Shown here in pieces: positions 8,596 through 16,685 of a stretch of 35,724 nucleotides of DNA. Positions within the stretch are counted from its first letter, which is position 1. The number at the start of each line of letters is the position of its first letter. The stretch is from Ligilactobacillus agilis DSM 20509 (GTDB taxonomy: Bacteria; Bacillota; Bacilli; Lactobacillales; Lactobacillaceae). Location: assembly GCF_001436215.1 (NCBI RefSeq), contig NZ_AYYP01000060.1, positions 70,694-106,417 of the forward strand, given 5' to 3'. Made by a program: the position numbers and the translations under genes. Under the pieces are notes generated by a model. That model searched no databases. It was not told the origin of the DNA and saw nothing but the letters and a program-made list of their open reading frames with translations.

Positions 8596-9552
8596 ATGAC
8601 ATCAGTTGTATTTATGGGGACCCCTGCGTTTGCAGCCCCAATTTTAGAAGGATTAATTCAAACCAATGATTACGAAGTGTTAGCAGTAGTGACACAACCG
8701 GATCGACCTGTCGGCAGGAAGCGGATTTTAACCCCGTCACCGGTTAAAGAAGTAGCACTTAAGCATGGCATCGAAGTCTTACAACCGCAAAAGTTGAGTG
8801 GCAGCGAGGAGATGCAACGGGTAATTTCCTTAGCGCCTGACTTGATTGTCACGGCGGCTTTTGGACAATTCTTACCTACTAAGTTGATTGCTGCCGCTAA
8901 GGTTGGGGCCGTCAACGTTCACGGCTCACTGCTTCCTAAGTATCGTGGGGGCGCACCGGTCCAATACGCAATTATGAACGGTGATCAAGAAACCGGGGTC
9001 ACTATTATTTACATGGTTAAGAAGATGGATGCTGGTGACATGCTAGCTCAAGCTAAATTACCAATTGGTCCGCATGATGATACTGGCTCAATTTTTGCCA
9101 AAATGAGTATCCTAGGGCGGGATACCTTATTAGCCACCCTACCTAAACTAGTTGCAGGTGAACTGGTGGCACAAAAACAAGACGAAAGCCAAGTGGTCTT
9201 TTCACCAACAATTAAGCCCGAAGAAGAAAAATTAAGCTTAACTTTAAATGCCAAGCAAATAGACTGGAAGGTGCGCGCTCTTCGTCCAGCCCCTGGGGCT
9301 TATTTTGAAAACTTTAACGGTAAACGGACTAAACTTTGGGATGTGACCCCGTTAGCTGAAACAACTAGCTTGCCTGCGGGGGCAGTTGTTGCCGTGACTA
9401 AGCATGAATTAAAGTTAGCAGCCGCTGACGGTAGTGTTTACCAGGTAAATGAGTTACAACCGGCTGGCAAGCCCCGGATGCAAGTGACGGCTTACTTAAA
9501 TGGGGTGGGTCAAGGTTTACGTGAAGGGCAGGTAATTATTGGTGCCAAATAG
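8596..9552 (+). CDS. fmt: Methionyl-tRNA formyltransferase
   Basis: Transfers a formyl group from 10-formyltetrahydrofolate to initiator Met-tRNA. The N-terminal Rossmann domain opens VVFMGTPAFAAPIL. The catalytic and folate-binding signature VNVHGSLLPKYRGGAPVQYA is near residue 104, with the HGSLLP histidine and the DAGD aspartate of KKMDAGDML. The C-terminal tRNA-binding OB domain spans about 205-315. At 318 residues it is full length. It sits 12 bp after priA and its end overlaps the start of rsmB. Confidence 0.98.
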   Translation: MTSVVFMGTPAFAAPILEGLIQTNDYEVLAVVTQPDRPVGRKRILTPSPVKEVALKHGIEVLQPQKLSGSEEMQRVISLAPDLIVTAAFGQFLPTKLIAAAKVGAVNVHGSLLPKYRGGAPVQYAIMNGDQETGVTIIYMVKKMDAGDMLAQAKLPIGPHDDTGSIFAKMSILGRDTLLATLPKLVAGELVAQKQDESQVVFSPTIKPEEEKLSLTLNAKQIDWKVRALRPAPGAYFENFNGKRTKLWDVTPLAETTSLPAGAVVAVTKHELKLAAADGSVYQVNELQPAGKPRMQVTAYLNGVGQGLREGQVIIGAK

Positions 9553-10900
9553 AAAACTTAAAGCTTCGCCCCGTTATTTAGCGGTTGAAATTTTGACCCG
9601 GGTCTTTAAACAGGGGTCCTACTCCAATTTGGCTTTGAACCAAACTATCACTAAGTACCAACTAGACAAACGTGATGCCCACCTGCTAACTACCCTTGTT
9701 TACGGGGTGATTCAGCGCCAATTAACGCTTCGTTACTGGTTAAAGCCCTTTATTAAGAAACCGGCTAAGTTAGAAGCTTGGGTCGAAGTTTTATTCTTGG
9801 TAGCTATTTATCAGTTGGAGTATTTAGATAAAATTCCCAAGCGGGCCGTTTTTAACGAAAGTATTGAAATTGCTAAGGTTAGAGGCCATGAAGGAGTTCG
9901 TAGGTTCGTTACGGGGGTCTTGCATGAAATTGAACGCCAGGGACTACGGTCGACGGCTTTAATTGCAGATGAAACTGAACGCTTAAGTGTTGAAGCCAGT
10001 TGCCCCTTGTGGCTAGTAGAAAAGTTAATTGGTGAAGTTGGTTTAGTTAAGGCTAGGAGCATCTTAGCAAGTATTAACCAAGCCCCTGAGCAAACCGTCC
10101 GGGTTAACACCAAGCTTGTCAGTCCGACTCAAGCTAGAGAAAAGCTGCAAGCAGAAGGCTTTGAGGTAACAACTAGTCCGGTAACCCCCTTAGCATTAAG
10201 AGTTAGTGGGGGCTTTGTCCCTGCTAGTCACACTTTTAAGGCGGGGGAAGTTATCGTCCAAGATGAAAGTGCGATGCTAGCAGTAGAATCGATGGCTATT
10301 GCTGGGCCTGAACAAGTGTTAGACGCCTGTGCTGCTCCTGGGGGAAAAACCACTCAGATTGCGATGGGACTAACAACTGGGACGGTAGTTGCATTAGATA
10401 TTCATAAGCACAAGGTGAAGTTAATCGCAGAAAATGCGAAGCGGGCGCAAGTTTCAAACTTAGTTACCCCCCAACAACTGGATGCCCGGATGGTAGCAAC
10501 TGAATTTAAAGCAGGCCAATTCGATAAGGTCTTAGTAGACGCACCTTGTTCTGGGTTAGGATTGTTACGCCGGAAACCAGAGATAAAGTATAGTAAGTCT
10601 GAAGAAGATTCACAAAATTTAAGTAAAATTCAATTAGCAATCCTGGATGCAGTGGCCGCCAGTGTAAAGGAAGGTGGCTACTTGACTTATAGTACCTGCA
10701 CCATTCTTAGCCAGGAAAACCAAAGAGTGGTGACTGCTTTTTTGGCTAAGCACCCTGAGTTTGAACAAGTTAAAACTAAGACAGCGTATAATTTGAAAGC
10801 TGATAGACAAGAATTAGGATTGACGATTTATCCTGATGATTACCTATCAGACGGCTTTTTTATTGCTAACTTGCAAAAGAAAAAGTTAGGGGATGATTAA
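9539..10900 (+). CDS. rsmB: 16S rRNA (cytosine-967) C5-methyltransferase
   Basis: Sun/RsmB methylates C967 of 16S rRNA using S-adenosylmethionine. The N-terminal NusB-like RNA-binding domain spans about 1-140. The methyltransferase domain shows the SAM motif LDACAAPGGKTTQIA near residue 260, DAPCSGLGLLRRKPEIKY near 333 and the catalytic cysteine in YSTCTI near 384. At 453 residues it is full length. The start is TTG 9539 or the adjacent GTG 9542, inside the last codons of fmt, so translation is probably coupled. Its stop overlaps the start of stp. Confidence 0.97.
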   Translation: MVPNRKLKASPRYLAVEILTRVFKQGSYSNLALNQTITKYQLDKRDAHLLTTLVYGVIQRQLTLRYWLKPFIKKPAKLEAWVEVLFLVAIYQLEYLDKIPKRAVFNESIEIAKVRGHEGVRRFVTGVLHEIERQGLRSTALIADETERLSVEASCPLWLVEKLIGEVGLVKARSILASINQAPEQTVRVNTKLVSPTQAREKLQAEGFEVTTSPVTPLALRVSGGFVPASHTFKAGEVIVQDESAMLAVESMAIAGPEQVLDACAAPGGKTTQIAMGLTTGTVVALDIHKHKVKLIAENAKRAQVSNLVTPQQLDARMVATEFKAGQFDKVLVDAPCSGLGLLRRKPEIKYSKSEEDSQNLSKIQLAILDAVAASVKEGGYLTYSTCTILSQENQRVVTAFLAKHPEFEQVKTKTAYNLKADRQELGLTIYPDDYLSDGFFIANLQKKKLGDD

Positions 10901-11645
10901 AGTGAAGGTCAGCTATCGAAGTGATGTAGGTAAAGCGAGAAAAAATAACGAAGACAGCGTAGGCTACTTCAAGAATAAGGCTGGAATAGTCTTAGGAATT
11001 GTAGCAGATGGACTGGGAGGTCACCAAGGTGGTGAGGTAGCTTCGGAAATGGCAGTCTCTCACTTGGGTTATCAATTTGAACAGACTGATTTTTATGAGG
11101 CTCAAGCCGGGCTAAAGTGGCTCCAACAAGTTGTGAGTGCAGAAAATGAAGTGATTTTAGAAAAGGCGGCCCAATACCGTGATCTACACGGAATGGGGAC
11201 GACTTTGGTGTGCGTGTTAGTTTTTGCGGATGAATTTGTTCTAGCAAATATTGGAGATAGCCGGGGTTATTTATTGCGTGATGGTCAACTCCTCCAATTG
11301 TCGGAGGATCATTCGTTAGTTAATGAGTTGGTTAAGCAAGGTAAAATTAGTCCGGCAGAAGCCCAAAGTCACCCGCAAAAAAATATTATTACGCGTACCT
11401 TAGGAATTTCTACTTCTGCTAAGTTGGAAGCTAATATTTATCCTAGTAAGCTAAATGACTACTTGTTACTTTGCAGTGACGGGTTAACGAATATGGTGTC
11501 TGAAGCGCAACTGCAACAGGTCTTAGAAGAAGCAGGAGATTTAGCTAGCAAGTGTCAGCAACTAATTTCCTTGGCTAATCAAGCCGGGGGCTTAGATAAC
11601 ATTACCTTGCTACTTGTTCACTTAGATAGTGAGGTGAGTAGCTAA
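10893..11645 (+). CDS. stp: PP2C-type protein serine/threonine phosphatase
   Basis: A metal-dependent PPM phosphatase that reverses phosphorylation by the neighbouring PrkC/StkP kinase. Metal-binding motifs are NNEDSVGYF near residue 18, VADGLGGHQGGEVAS near 37, GDSRGYLL near 122 and the final DNITLLLV near 232. The last base of its TAA stop is the first base of the prkC ATG (TAATG), so phosphatase and kinase are coupled, as in most Firmicutes. The start could be ATG 10893 or GTG 10902; the latter gives the usual MKVSYRSDVGK beginning. Confidence 0.97.
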   Translation: MIKVKVSYRSDVGKARKNNEDSVGYFKNKAGIVLGIVADGLGGHQGGEVASEMAVSHLGYQFEQTDFYEAQAGLKWLQQVVSAENEVILEKAAQYRDLHGMGTTLVCVLVFADEFVLANIGDSRGYLLRDGQLLQLSEDHSLVNELVKQGKISPAEAQSHPQKNIITRTLGISTSAKLEANIYPSKLNDYLLLCSDGLTNMVSEAQLQQVLEEAGDLASKCQQLISLANQAGGLDNITLLLVHLDSEVSS

Positions 11646-13561
11646 TGCAGGCCGGATACTTACTAAATGAACGTTATAAAATTATTCGCACCCTTGGGGA
11701 AGGCGGAATGGCTACGGTTTACCTGGCTGAAGATATCTTTTTAAACCGGGAAGTAGCGATTAAAATCTTACGGTTAGACTTGCGGGATGATTCTGCTGCC
11801 TTAAGGAGATTTCATAGGGAGGCCCGGGCTTTAACCGAGTTATCCAACCCGCACATTGTTAATATTTATGATATTAGCGAAAAAAATGGGCTCCAGTATT
11901 TAGTGATGGAATATGTACCTGGCACTAATTTAAAGGAATATATCGAAAGTCATCACCCCCTAACCTATCCACGGGTGGTTGAAATCATGCTCCAAATTTT
12001 GTCAGCTGTAAAGGAAGCCCACCGTCACGGAATTATCCACCGGGATTTGAAACCCCAAAATATTTTAATAGATACTGAGGGTAATATTAAGATTACTGAC
12101 TTTGGGATTGCGGTGGCGGTAGCAGAAGATACCATGACCAGGACTAATACCTTGATGGGGTCGGTTCATTACATCTCTCCTGAGCAGGCGCGGGGAAGTA
12201 TTATTACCAAGCAATCCGACATCTACTCTTTAGGAATTATTCTCTTTGAAATGTTAACGGGTCACGTTCCTTATGAAGGGGAAACGGCGGTGGCGATTGC
12301 TTTAAAACACTACCAAAGTGAGATGCCTTCAGTTAAGGAATATGACCAACAGATTCCACAATCACTAGAAAATGTGGTCCTCCATGCGACGGCTAAAGAT
12401 TTAGCCAGCCGTTATCAAAACGTCGATGAGATGGAAATGGATTTGAGTAACGCTTTAGATCAAAGCCGACTTAACGAGCCTAAGTGGCATGGACGTCAGC
12501 AGGTGGAAGCAGAGACCATGGTTCTGCCTAACATTAAGGATGAGGCAAGTCAGCCCCCAAAAAAGTTCACTAAGAAACGGCGACAAGTCTTGCTAGGTGG
12601 CTTGCTAGTTGTAAGTTTGATGTTAATAGCGGGACTGGTTTACTTGTTGATGAGTCCTAAAGAAGTTACCGTTCCAGACGTACGGGGGATGACGATTGCT
12701 GAAGCCCAGGAAAGTCTCAACGGTGAAAAGTTAGCGCTAGGCAAGATTAGACGTCATTATAGTTCTAAGTATTATAGTGGCCAAATTATTACAACCAACC
12801 CCGAACCGGATACGACTGTTAAACAAAAGAGTAAAATTGACGTGGTCTTATCTAAGGGCCAGCGTAAAGAGCCGTTTGGAGATTACCGGGGCCAGAATTA
12901 TCAGACGGTAGCTAAAAAGCTGACTAAAAAAGGGGTTAGTGTTACTAAGACGGGGCAGTATTCAAATAAAGTGGCTAAGGGCCGAATAATTAGTCAAAGT
13001 ATTAGTGCACACAAAAAAGTTAGTTTTAATGAAACTAACGTTATCTTCACCGTTAGTGCCGGGGCTAAGAGTGAACGCCTGCGTGATTTGAGTAACTATA
13101 CCGAAAAAAGTGCCCAAGATTACGCAAACGACTTAGGTTTAAAACTGGTAGTTAATGAGGCGGATAGTTCCTCTTTACCAGGAATGGTAATCGCCCAACA
13201 GCCACAGGCTGGCACTAAGGTTAAAGCAGGCGATACCTTAACGGTTACGATTGCTAAAAATGATGGTAGTAGCTACACTAGCAGTAATGCAGCTAGCTCA
13301 TCAACTGATACGACTACGGGGGCAACCACCTTTAGCTTTGACGTTGAGGTTCCTTATGCCGCTACTAACGCCGGAAACAATAAGGTCCAAATCTACATCG
13401 CAGATAGTAACCATAGATATAGTGACGTCTACCAAACGGCTACAATTACCAAGGACACGAATTTCTCACTAACCTTTACCTTGAAGCCTGAAGAAACTGG
13501 TAAGTTTAAGGTGGTACGTGATGGACAAGTAATTGCTGAAAATAATAATGTAGATCATTAA
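11645..13561 (+). CDS. prkC: PASTA-domain serine/threonine protein kinase
   Basis: A membrane eukaryotic-type kinase that senses peptidoglycan or lipid II and tunes cell-wall growth and division. The cytoplasmic kinase domain spans about 10-275: glycine loop GEGGMATVYLAED, catalytic IIHRDLKPQN near residue 130, DFG near 152 and an activation loop with TMTRTNTLMG. One membrane helix (VLLGGLLVVSLMLIAGLVYL) lies near 316-336. Three PASTA repeats follow, at about 338-402, 403-470 and 471-537. A Ser/Thr-rich linker leads to a C-terminal beta-rich domain of about 75 residues ending in NNNVDH. That last domain is outside the kinase-PASTA core and probably faces the cell wall. Confidence 0.97.
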   Translation: MQAGYLLNERYKIIRTLGEGGMATVYLAEDIFLNREVAIKILRLDLRDDSAALRRFHREARALTELSNPHIVNIYDISEKNGLQYLVMEYVPGTNLKEYIESHHPLTYPRVVEIMLQILSAVKEAHRHGIIHRDLKPQNILIDTEGNIKITDFGIAVAVAEDTMTRTNTLMGSVHYISPEQARGSIITKQSDIYSLGIILFEMLTGHVPYEGETAVAIALKHYQSEMPSVKEYDQQIPQSLENVVLHATAKDLASRYQNVDEMEMDLSNALDQSRLNEPKWHGRQQVEAETMVLPNIKDEASQPPKKFTKKRRQVLLGGLLVVSLMLIAGLVYLLMSPKEVTVPDVRGMTIAEAQESLNGEKLALGKIRRHYSSKYYSGQIITTNPEPDTTVKQKSKIDVVLSKGQRKEPFGDYRGQNYQTVAKKLTKKGVSVTKTGQYSNKVAKGRIISQSISAHKKVSFNETNVIFTVSAGAKSERLRDLSNYTEKSAQDYANDLGLKLVVNEADSSSLPGMVIAQQPQAGTKVKAGDTLTVTIAKNDGSSYTSSNAASSSTDTTTGATTFSFDVEVPYAATNAGNNKVQIYIADSNHRYSDVYQTATITKDTNFSLTFTLKPEETGKFKVVRDGQVIAENNNVDH

Positions 13562-13576
13562 TGAAGAGGTGATATT

Positions 13577-14464
13577 TTGATCAGAGGACAAATTCGTCAA
13601 TCTTTAAGCGGGTACTATGACGTAATGGGGGAAGACGGAGTATTATACCGGACGCGTGCCCGGGGAAATTTCAGAAAGAAAGGGCAAAGTCCACTGGTAG
13701 GTGATTGGGTCGAGTTAAAGGCTGAAAAACCGGATGAAGGCTATATCTTAAAAATTGAAGCACGAACTAACCAGTTGGTAAGACCACCGGTGGCTAATGT
13801 AGACAGTGCGATTGTGGTAACGGCTTGCTGCCAGCCAACTTTTACCAGTAACCTGTTAGACCGGCAATTATTAATGCTAGAGTCAAATGGAATAAAACCG
13901 CTGCTATACTTTTCTAAGTACGACCTATTACCAGCAGCGAAGCAAGCAGAAATGCAAGAGGTAATGGCTTATTATAGCCAGCTCTACCCCGTCTATGTTC
14001 AGACTAAGGCTACTGATGAGCAGGTCTTTGAAGACCTACTAGCTAACTTGGTTGGCCAAGTTGTGGTGGTAATGGGCCAGACTGGGGCAGGAAAGTCAAC
14101 GTTGTTAAATAAACTTAAACCAGACCTAGATTTGGAGACGGGCCAGGTTTCTAAGGCACTCTCGCGGGGAAAACATACCACTAGAAGGGTAACTCTCCTA
14201 GACATTAAGGGGAGTTTGATTGCCGACACCCCGGGCTTTTCTTCGTTTGATATTTTAAATATCAGTAAAGAAGAACTCCCCTTACTTTACCCAGAGTTTA
14301 GACAAAGACAAGGTGCTTGTAAATTCAGGGCCTGCCTGCATGTTAATGAGCCCCAGTGTGCCGTTAAGGAGGCCGTAGCTAAGAAGGAAATTAGGCAGTC
14401 GCGTTATGACAATTACTTACAATTACATGAAATGATATTAAATCAAAAACCAAAGTATAGATAG
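13577..14464 (+). CDS. rsgA: Ribosome small-subunit biogenesis GTPase RsgA
   Basis: A circularly permuted GTPase that tests late assembly of the 30S subunit. An N-terminal OB fold (about 1-65) precedes the GTPase domain. Because of the permutation, the G4-like FSKYD (near 113) comes before the P-loop GQTGAGKSTLL (near 167) and DTPGFSS (near 217). A zinc-binding C-terminal segment with CKFRACLHVNEPQC follows near 250. G4 is SKYD instead of NKxD; such variants occur in this family. The TTG start follows GAGGTG. The GAG of the ribosome binding site begins 5 bases after the prkC stop. Confidence 0.96.
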   Translation: MIRGQIRQSLSGYYDVMGEDGVLYRTRARGNFRKKGQSPLVGDWVELKAEKPDEGYILKIEARTNQLVRPPVANVDSAIVVTACCQPTFTSNLLDRQLLMLESNGIKPLLYFSKYDLLPAAKQAEMQEVMAYYSQLYPVYVQTKATDEQVFEDLLANLVGQVVVVMGQTGAGKSTLLNKLKPDLDLETGQVSKALSRGKHTTRRVTLLDIKGSLIADTPGFSSFDILNISKEELPLLYPEFRQRQGACKFRACLHVNEPQCAVKEAVAKKEIRQSRYDNYLQLHEMILNQKPKYR

Positions 14465-14478
14465 TGGGGGAATTATGT

Positions 14479-15126
14479 ATGAAGATTGCACCATCGATTT
14501 TGAGCGCAGATTTTGCAGAGTTAAAGACAGAAGTAAAGCGGGTTGAAAATGCACCTTACTTGCACATTGATATTATGGATGGACAGTTTGTAGATAACTT
14601 AACCTTTGGACCTAACGTGGTAAAGGCGTTACGCCCACATTCTAGCCAGGTATTCGATTGCCATTTAATGGTTATTAATCCTGAAAAGTATATTAAAGCC
14701 TTTGCGCAGGCTGGGGCAGATATCATTGGGGTTCACATCGAAGCCACTGCACACATTCACCGGGTGTTAAGTCAAATCAAGCAAGCCGGGGTTAAAGCTG
14801 AAGTAGTTATTAACCCGGGCACACCGGTAGCGGCGATTAAGGAAGTATTACCGTTAGTCGACCAAGTTCTAGTTATGACGGTTGATCCAGGCTTTGGGGG
14901 CCAGGCCTTTTTATCTGAGACTGTAAGTAAGGTTAAGGAATTGGCACAGTTGCGCTTACAAGCGGGGCTTCAGTTTGAAATTGAAGTAGACGGGGGTGTT
15001 AATGCTGACACGATTAAGACGGTGACCGCTGCCGGAGCCGATGTTGCAGTTGCCGGATCCTTTGTCTTTGGAAGTGACGACCCTGCCAAACAAGTCGCAC
15101 TGTTAAAGGAATTGGCACAAGGTTAA
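14479..15126 (+). CDS. rpe: Ribulose-phosphate 3-epimerase
   Basis: Interconverts ribulose 5-phosphate and xylulose 5-phosphate in the pentose phosphate (or phosphoketolase) route. A TIM barrel of 215 residues. Metal and catalytic residues lie in APSILSADF, HIDIMDGQFVDN, DCHLMV, VMTVDPGFGGQAF and EVDGGVN; the phosphate site is GSFVFG. The ATG at 14479 begins MKIAPSIL, the family's usual start, after GGGGG; an in-frame GTG at 14464 would add five residues. The stop overlaps the next start (TAATG). The order rsgA-rpe-thiN is typical of Firmicutes. Confidence 0.98.
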   Translation: MKIAPSILSADFAELKTEVKRVENAPYLHIDIMDGQFVDNLTFGPNVVKALRPHSSQVFDCHLMVINPEKYIKAFAQAGADIIGVHIEATAHIHRVLSQIKQAGVKAEVVINPGTPVAAIKEVLPLVDQVLVMTVDPGFGGQAFLSETVSKVKELAQLRLQAGLQFEIEVDGGVNADTIKTVTAAGADVAVAGSFVFGSDDPAKQVALLKELAQG

Positions 15127-15785
15127 TGGAAGCTAATATTTTAGTTGGTGGTCCCAAGCAATTTTGGCCTGCAAATTTTGAGCAGTTAGCAACTAAGCAC
15201 GCACAAGACTTTATTTGGGTTGGGGCCGATCAAGGGGCGGTGGCCTTATGCGAGCTAGGGATTAGCCCTAATTTAGCCATAGGCGACTTTGATTCAGCTT
15301 CTAGTCGGGATCAGTTCTTAGTTCAAGTTAGGGCGCAAAAGATAATTGCTGCGCGCAGTGAAAAAGATTATACGGATACGCAACTAGCCGTCTTGATGAC
15401 TGAAAAATATTTTCCCCGGGTAGATAAGATCAATATCTATGGGGCAACCGGTGGGAGGCTGGATCACTTATTGGCAAATATCTTTTTAGTCCTAGGACCG
15501 GAGTTTGAACACCTGGCTACTAAGGTGCGGCTGTTTGACTGTCAAAATAGTGTGAGCTTTTATTTACCGGGAGAATATCAGCTCCTAAAAGAAGCGCAGA
15601 TGACCTATTTAGCCTTTATCCCCTTAACGGCGGTTAAGGATTTGAGTCTCTTTAATACTAAGTACCGCCTGGCTAAAGCTAAATTTAACCGGCCGATTAG
15701 CCTGGCTAGTAACGAATTTATGGAAGAAAAAGCACACTTTGCCTTTAGTGAGGGAGTTGTGTGTGTCATCCAAAGTAGGGATTAA
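15126..15785 (+). CDS. thiN: Thiamine pyrophosphokinase
   Basis: Makes thiamine diphosphate from thiamine and ATP. Catalytic-domain motifs are GADQGAVALCELGI near residue 35, AIGDFDSAS near 56, the nucleotide-binding EKDYTDTQLAV near 80, and GATGGRLDHLLANI near 107. The C-terminal beta-sandwich thiamine-binding part is somewhat diverged. At 219 residues it is standard length. The start overlaps the rpe stop, and the gene closes the coaBC-to-thiN cluster at a strong terminator. Confidence 0.95.
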   Translation: MEANILVGGPKQFWPANFEQLATKHAQDFIWVGADQGAVALCELGISPNLAIGDFDSASSRDQFLVQVRAQKIIAARSEKDYTDTQLAVLMTEKYFPRVDKINIYGATGGRLDHLLANIFLVLGPEFEHLATKVRLFDCQNSVSFYLPGEYQLLKEAQMTYLAFIPLTAVKDLSLFNTKYRLAKAKFNRPISLASNEFMEEKAHFAFSEGVVCVIQSRD

Positions 15786-15798
15786 GCAATAGCAATAA

Positions 15799-15837
15799 AA
15801 AACGGACCTAAGTAAGCAACTTACTTAGGTCCGTTTT
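15799..15837. terminator. Bidirectional terminator between thiN and rpmB
   Basis: A perfect 18-bp stem, AAAACGGACCTAAGTAAG with CTTACTTAGGTCCGTTTT, around a CAA loop. A/T tracts on both sides let it end both convergent transcripts. Confidence 0.95.
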
Positions 15838-15846
15838 AGTTCGCAA

Positions 15847-16032
15847 TTAAACGCGAGTAACTTTTCCTGATTTTAATGCACGAGTTGAAACCCAAACGCG
15901 CTTTGGCTTACCATCAACCAAGATGCGCACTTTTTGCAAGTTTGGCTTCCAGCTACGGTTAGTTTGGTTTAAAGCGTGTGAACGCTTCTTACCAAAAGTA
16001 GTCTTACGACCTGTAACGAAATCTTTTGCCAT
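15847..16032 (-). CDS. rpmB: 50S ribosomal protein L28
   Basis: A 61-residue basic ribosomal protein with the family sequence [30 protein letters not shown] and [13 protein letters not shown]. It contains no cysteine at all, so this is the zinc-independent form. AGGAGG seven bases before the ATG (reverse strand) fixes the start. It is transcribed alone and away from yloU, as in most Firmicutes. Confidence 0.98.
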   Translation of the reverse strand: MAKDFVTGRKTTFGKKRSHALNQTNRSWKPNLQKVRILVDGKPKRVWVSTRALKSGKVTRV

Positions 16033-16289
16033 GGTTATTTCCTCCTAATTCAATACTAATTCATAGAGTAATCTGCTTACTCACTCACTAAATAAAATTA
16101 TCATAGATAGACCTTAATTGCAAGAAAAACCTGTAAAGAAAAAATACTTGTCAGGCAAAAAAGTTGGTAAAATAAGGATTGTTAGTTAAGGTAAGAATTG
16201 GTGGTAAATGGGAGATAGCTTTTTTTTATCTAGCGACTATGCTAAAATATTGATAAGATTGTCTGGAAAATTAAGGAGGCTATATTAAA
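16033..16289. promoter_or_regulatory. Divergent promoter region, rpmB and yloU
   Basis: A 257-bp AT-rich gap. On the minus strand, TTGCAA near 16115-16120 followed by AT-rich GATAATTTT about 15-17 bp later is the best rpmB promoter candidate. On the plus strand, an extended -10 (TGCTAAAAT, 16240-16248) lies 41 bp before yloU with no good -35 (only a T-run). No other conserved structure is evident. Confidence 0.4.
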
Positions 16290-16652
16290 ATGGCTGTAAA
16301 GATTCAAAACCAATTTGGTAAGATCGACATTAGTAATGATGTAATTGCCACTGTTGTAGGTGGAGCTGCCACCGAAATTTTTGGAATTGTCGGCATGGCA
16401 AGTAAGAATCAGATTCGAGATAATTTAAATGAAATTTTAAAGCGGGATAACTATGCAAAAGGGGTAGTTGTCCGTCAAGAAGATGATGGCGTTGCAATCG
16501 ACGTTTATATTATCGCGGGTTATGGGACTAAGATTTCCGAGGTCTGCCATAACGTTCAAGAAAAAGTTAAATATAATTTGGCTTCGATGTTAGGGGTAAC
16601 TGCTAGATCAGTTAACGTCATCGTACAAGGTGTTCGGGTAATCGAAGACTAA
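16290..16652 (+). CDS. yloU: Asp23/Gls24 family envelope-stress protein
   Basis: A 120-residue Asp23 (DUF322) protein. The conserved core is visible as ISNDVIATVVGGAATEIFGIVGM and, near the end, VNVIVQGVRV. In staphylococci Asp23 is anchored at the membrane by AmaP; no anchor gene is present here. The gene precedes fakA by 33 bp, a linkage kept across Firmicutes, and is read from a strong AAGGAGG site. The biochemical role of YloU itself is unknown. Confidence 0.95.
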   Translation: MAVKIQNQFGKIDISNDVIATVVGGAATEIFGIVGMASKNQIRDNLNEILKRDNYAKGVVVRQEDDGVAIDVYIIAGYGTKISEVCHNVQEKVKYNLASMLGVTARSVNVIVQGVRVIED

Positions 16653-16685
16653 CATTGATTAACAAGCCAAGGAGGAAAGTACATT

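Noticed and set aside
16210-16232. AGATA/TATCT hairpin with eight T before yloU.
   Set aside because: The T-run is the loop, not a tail, and the stem is only five bp; not a terminator.
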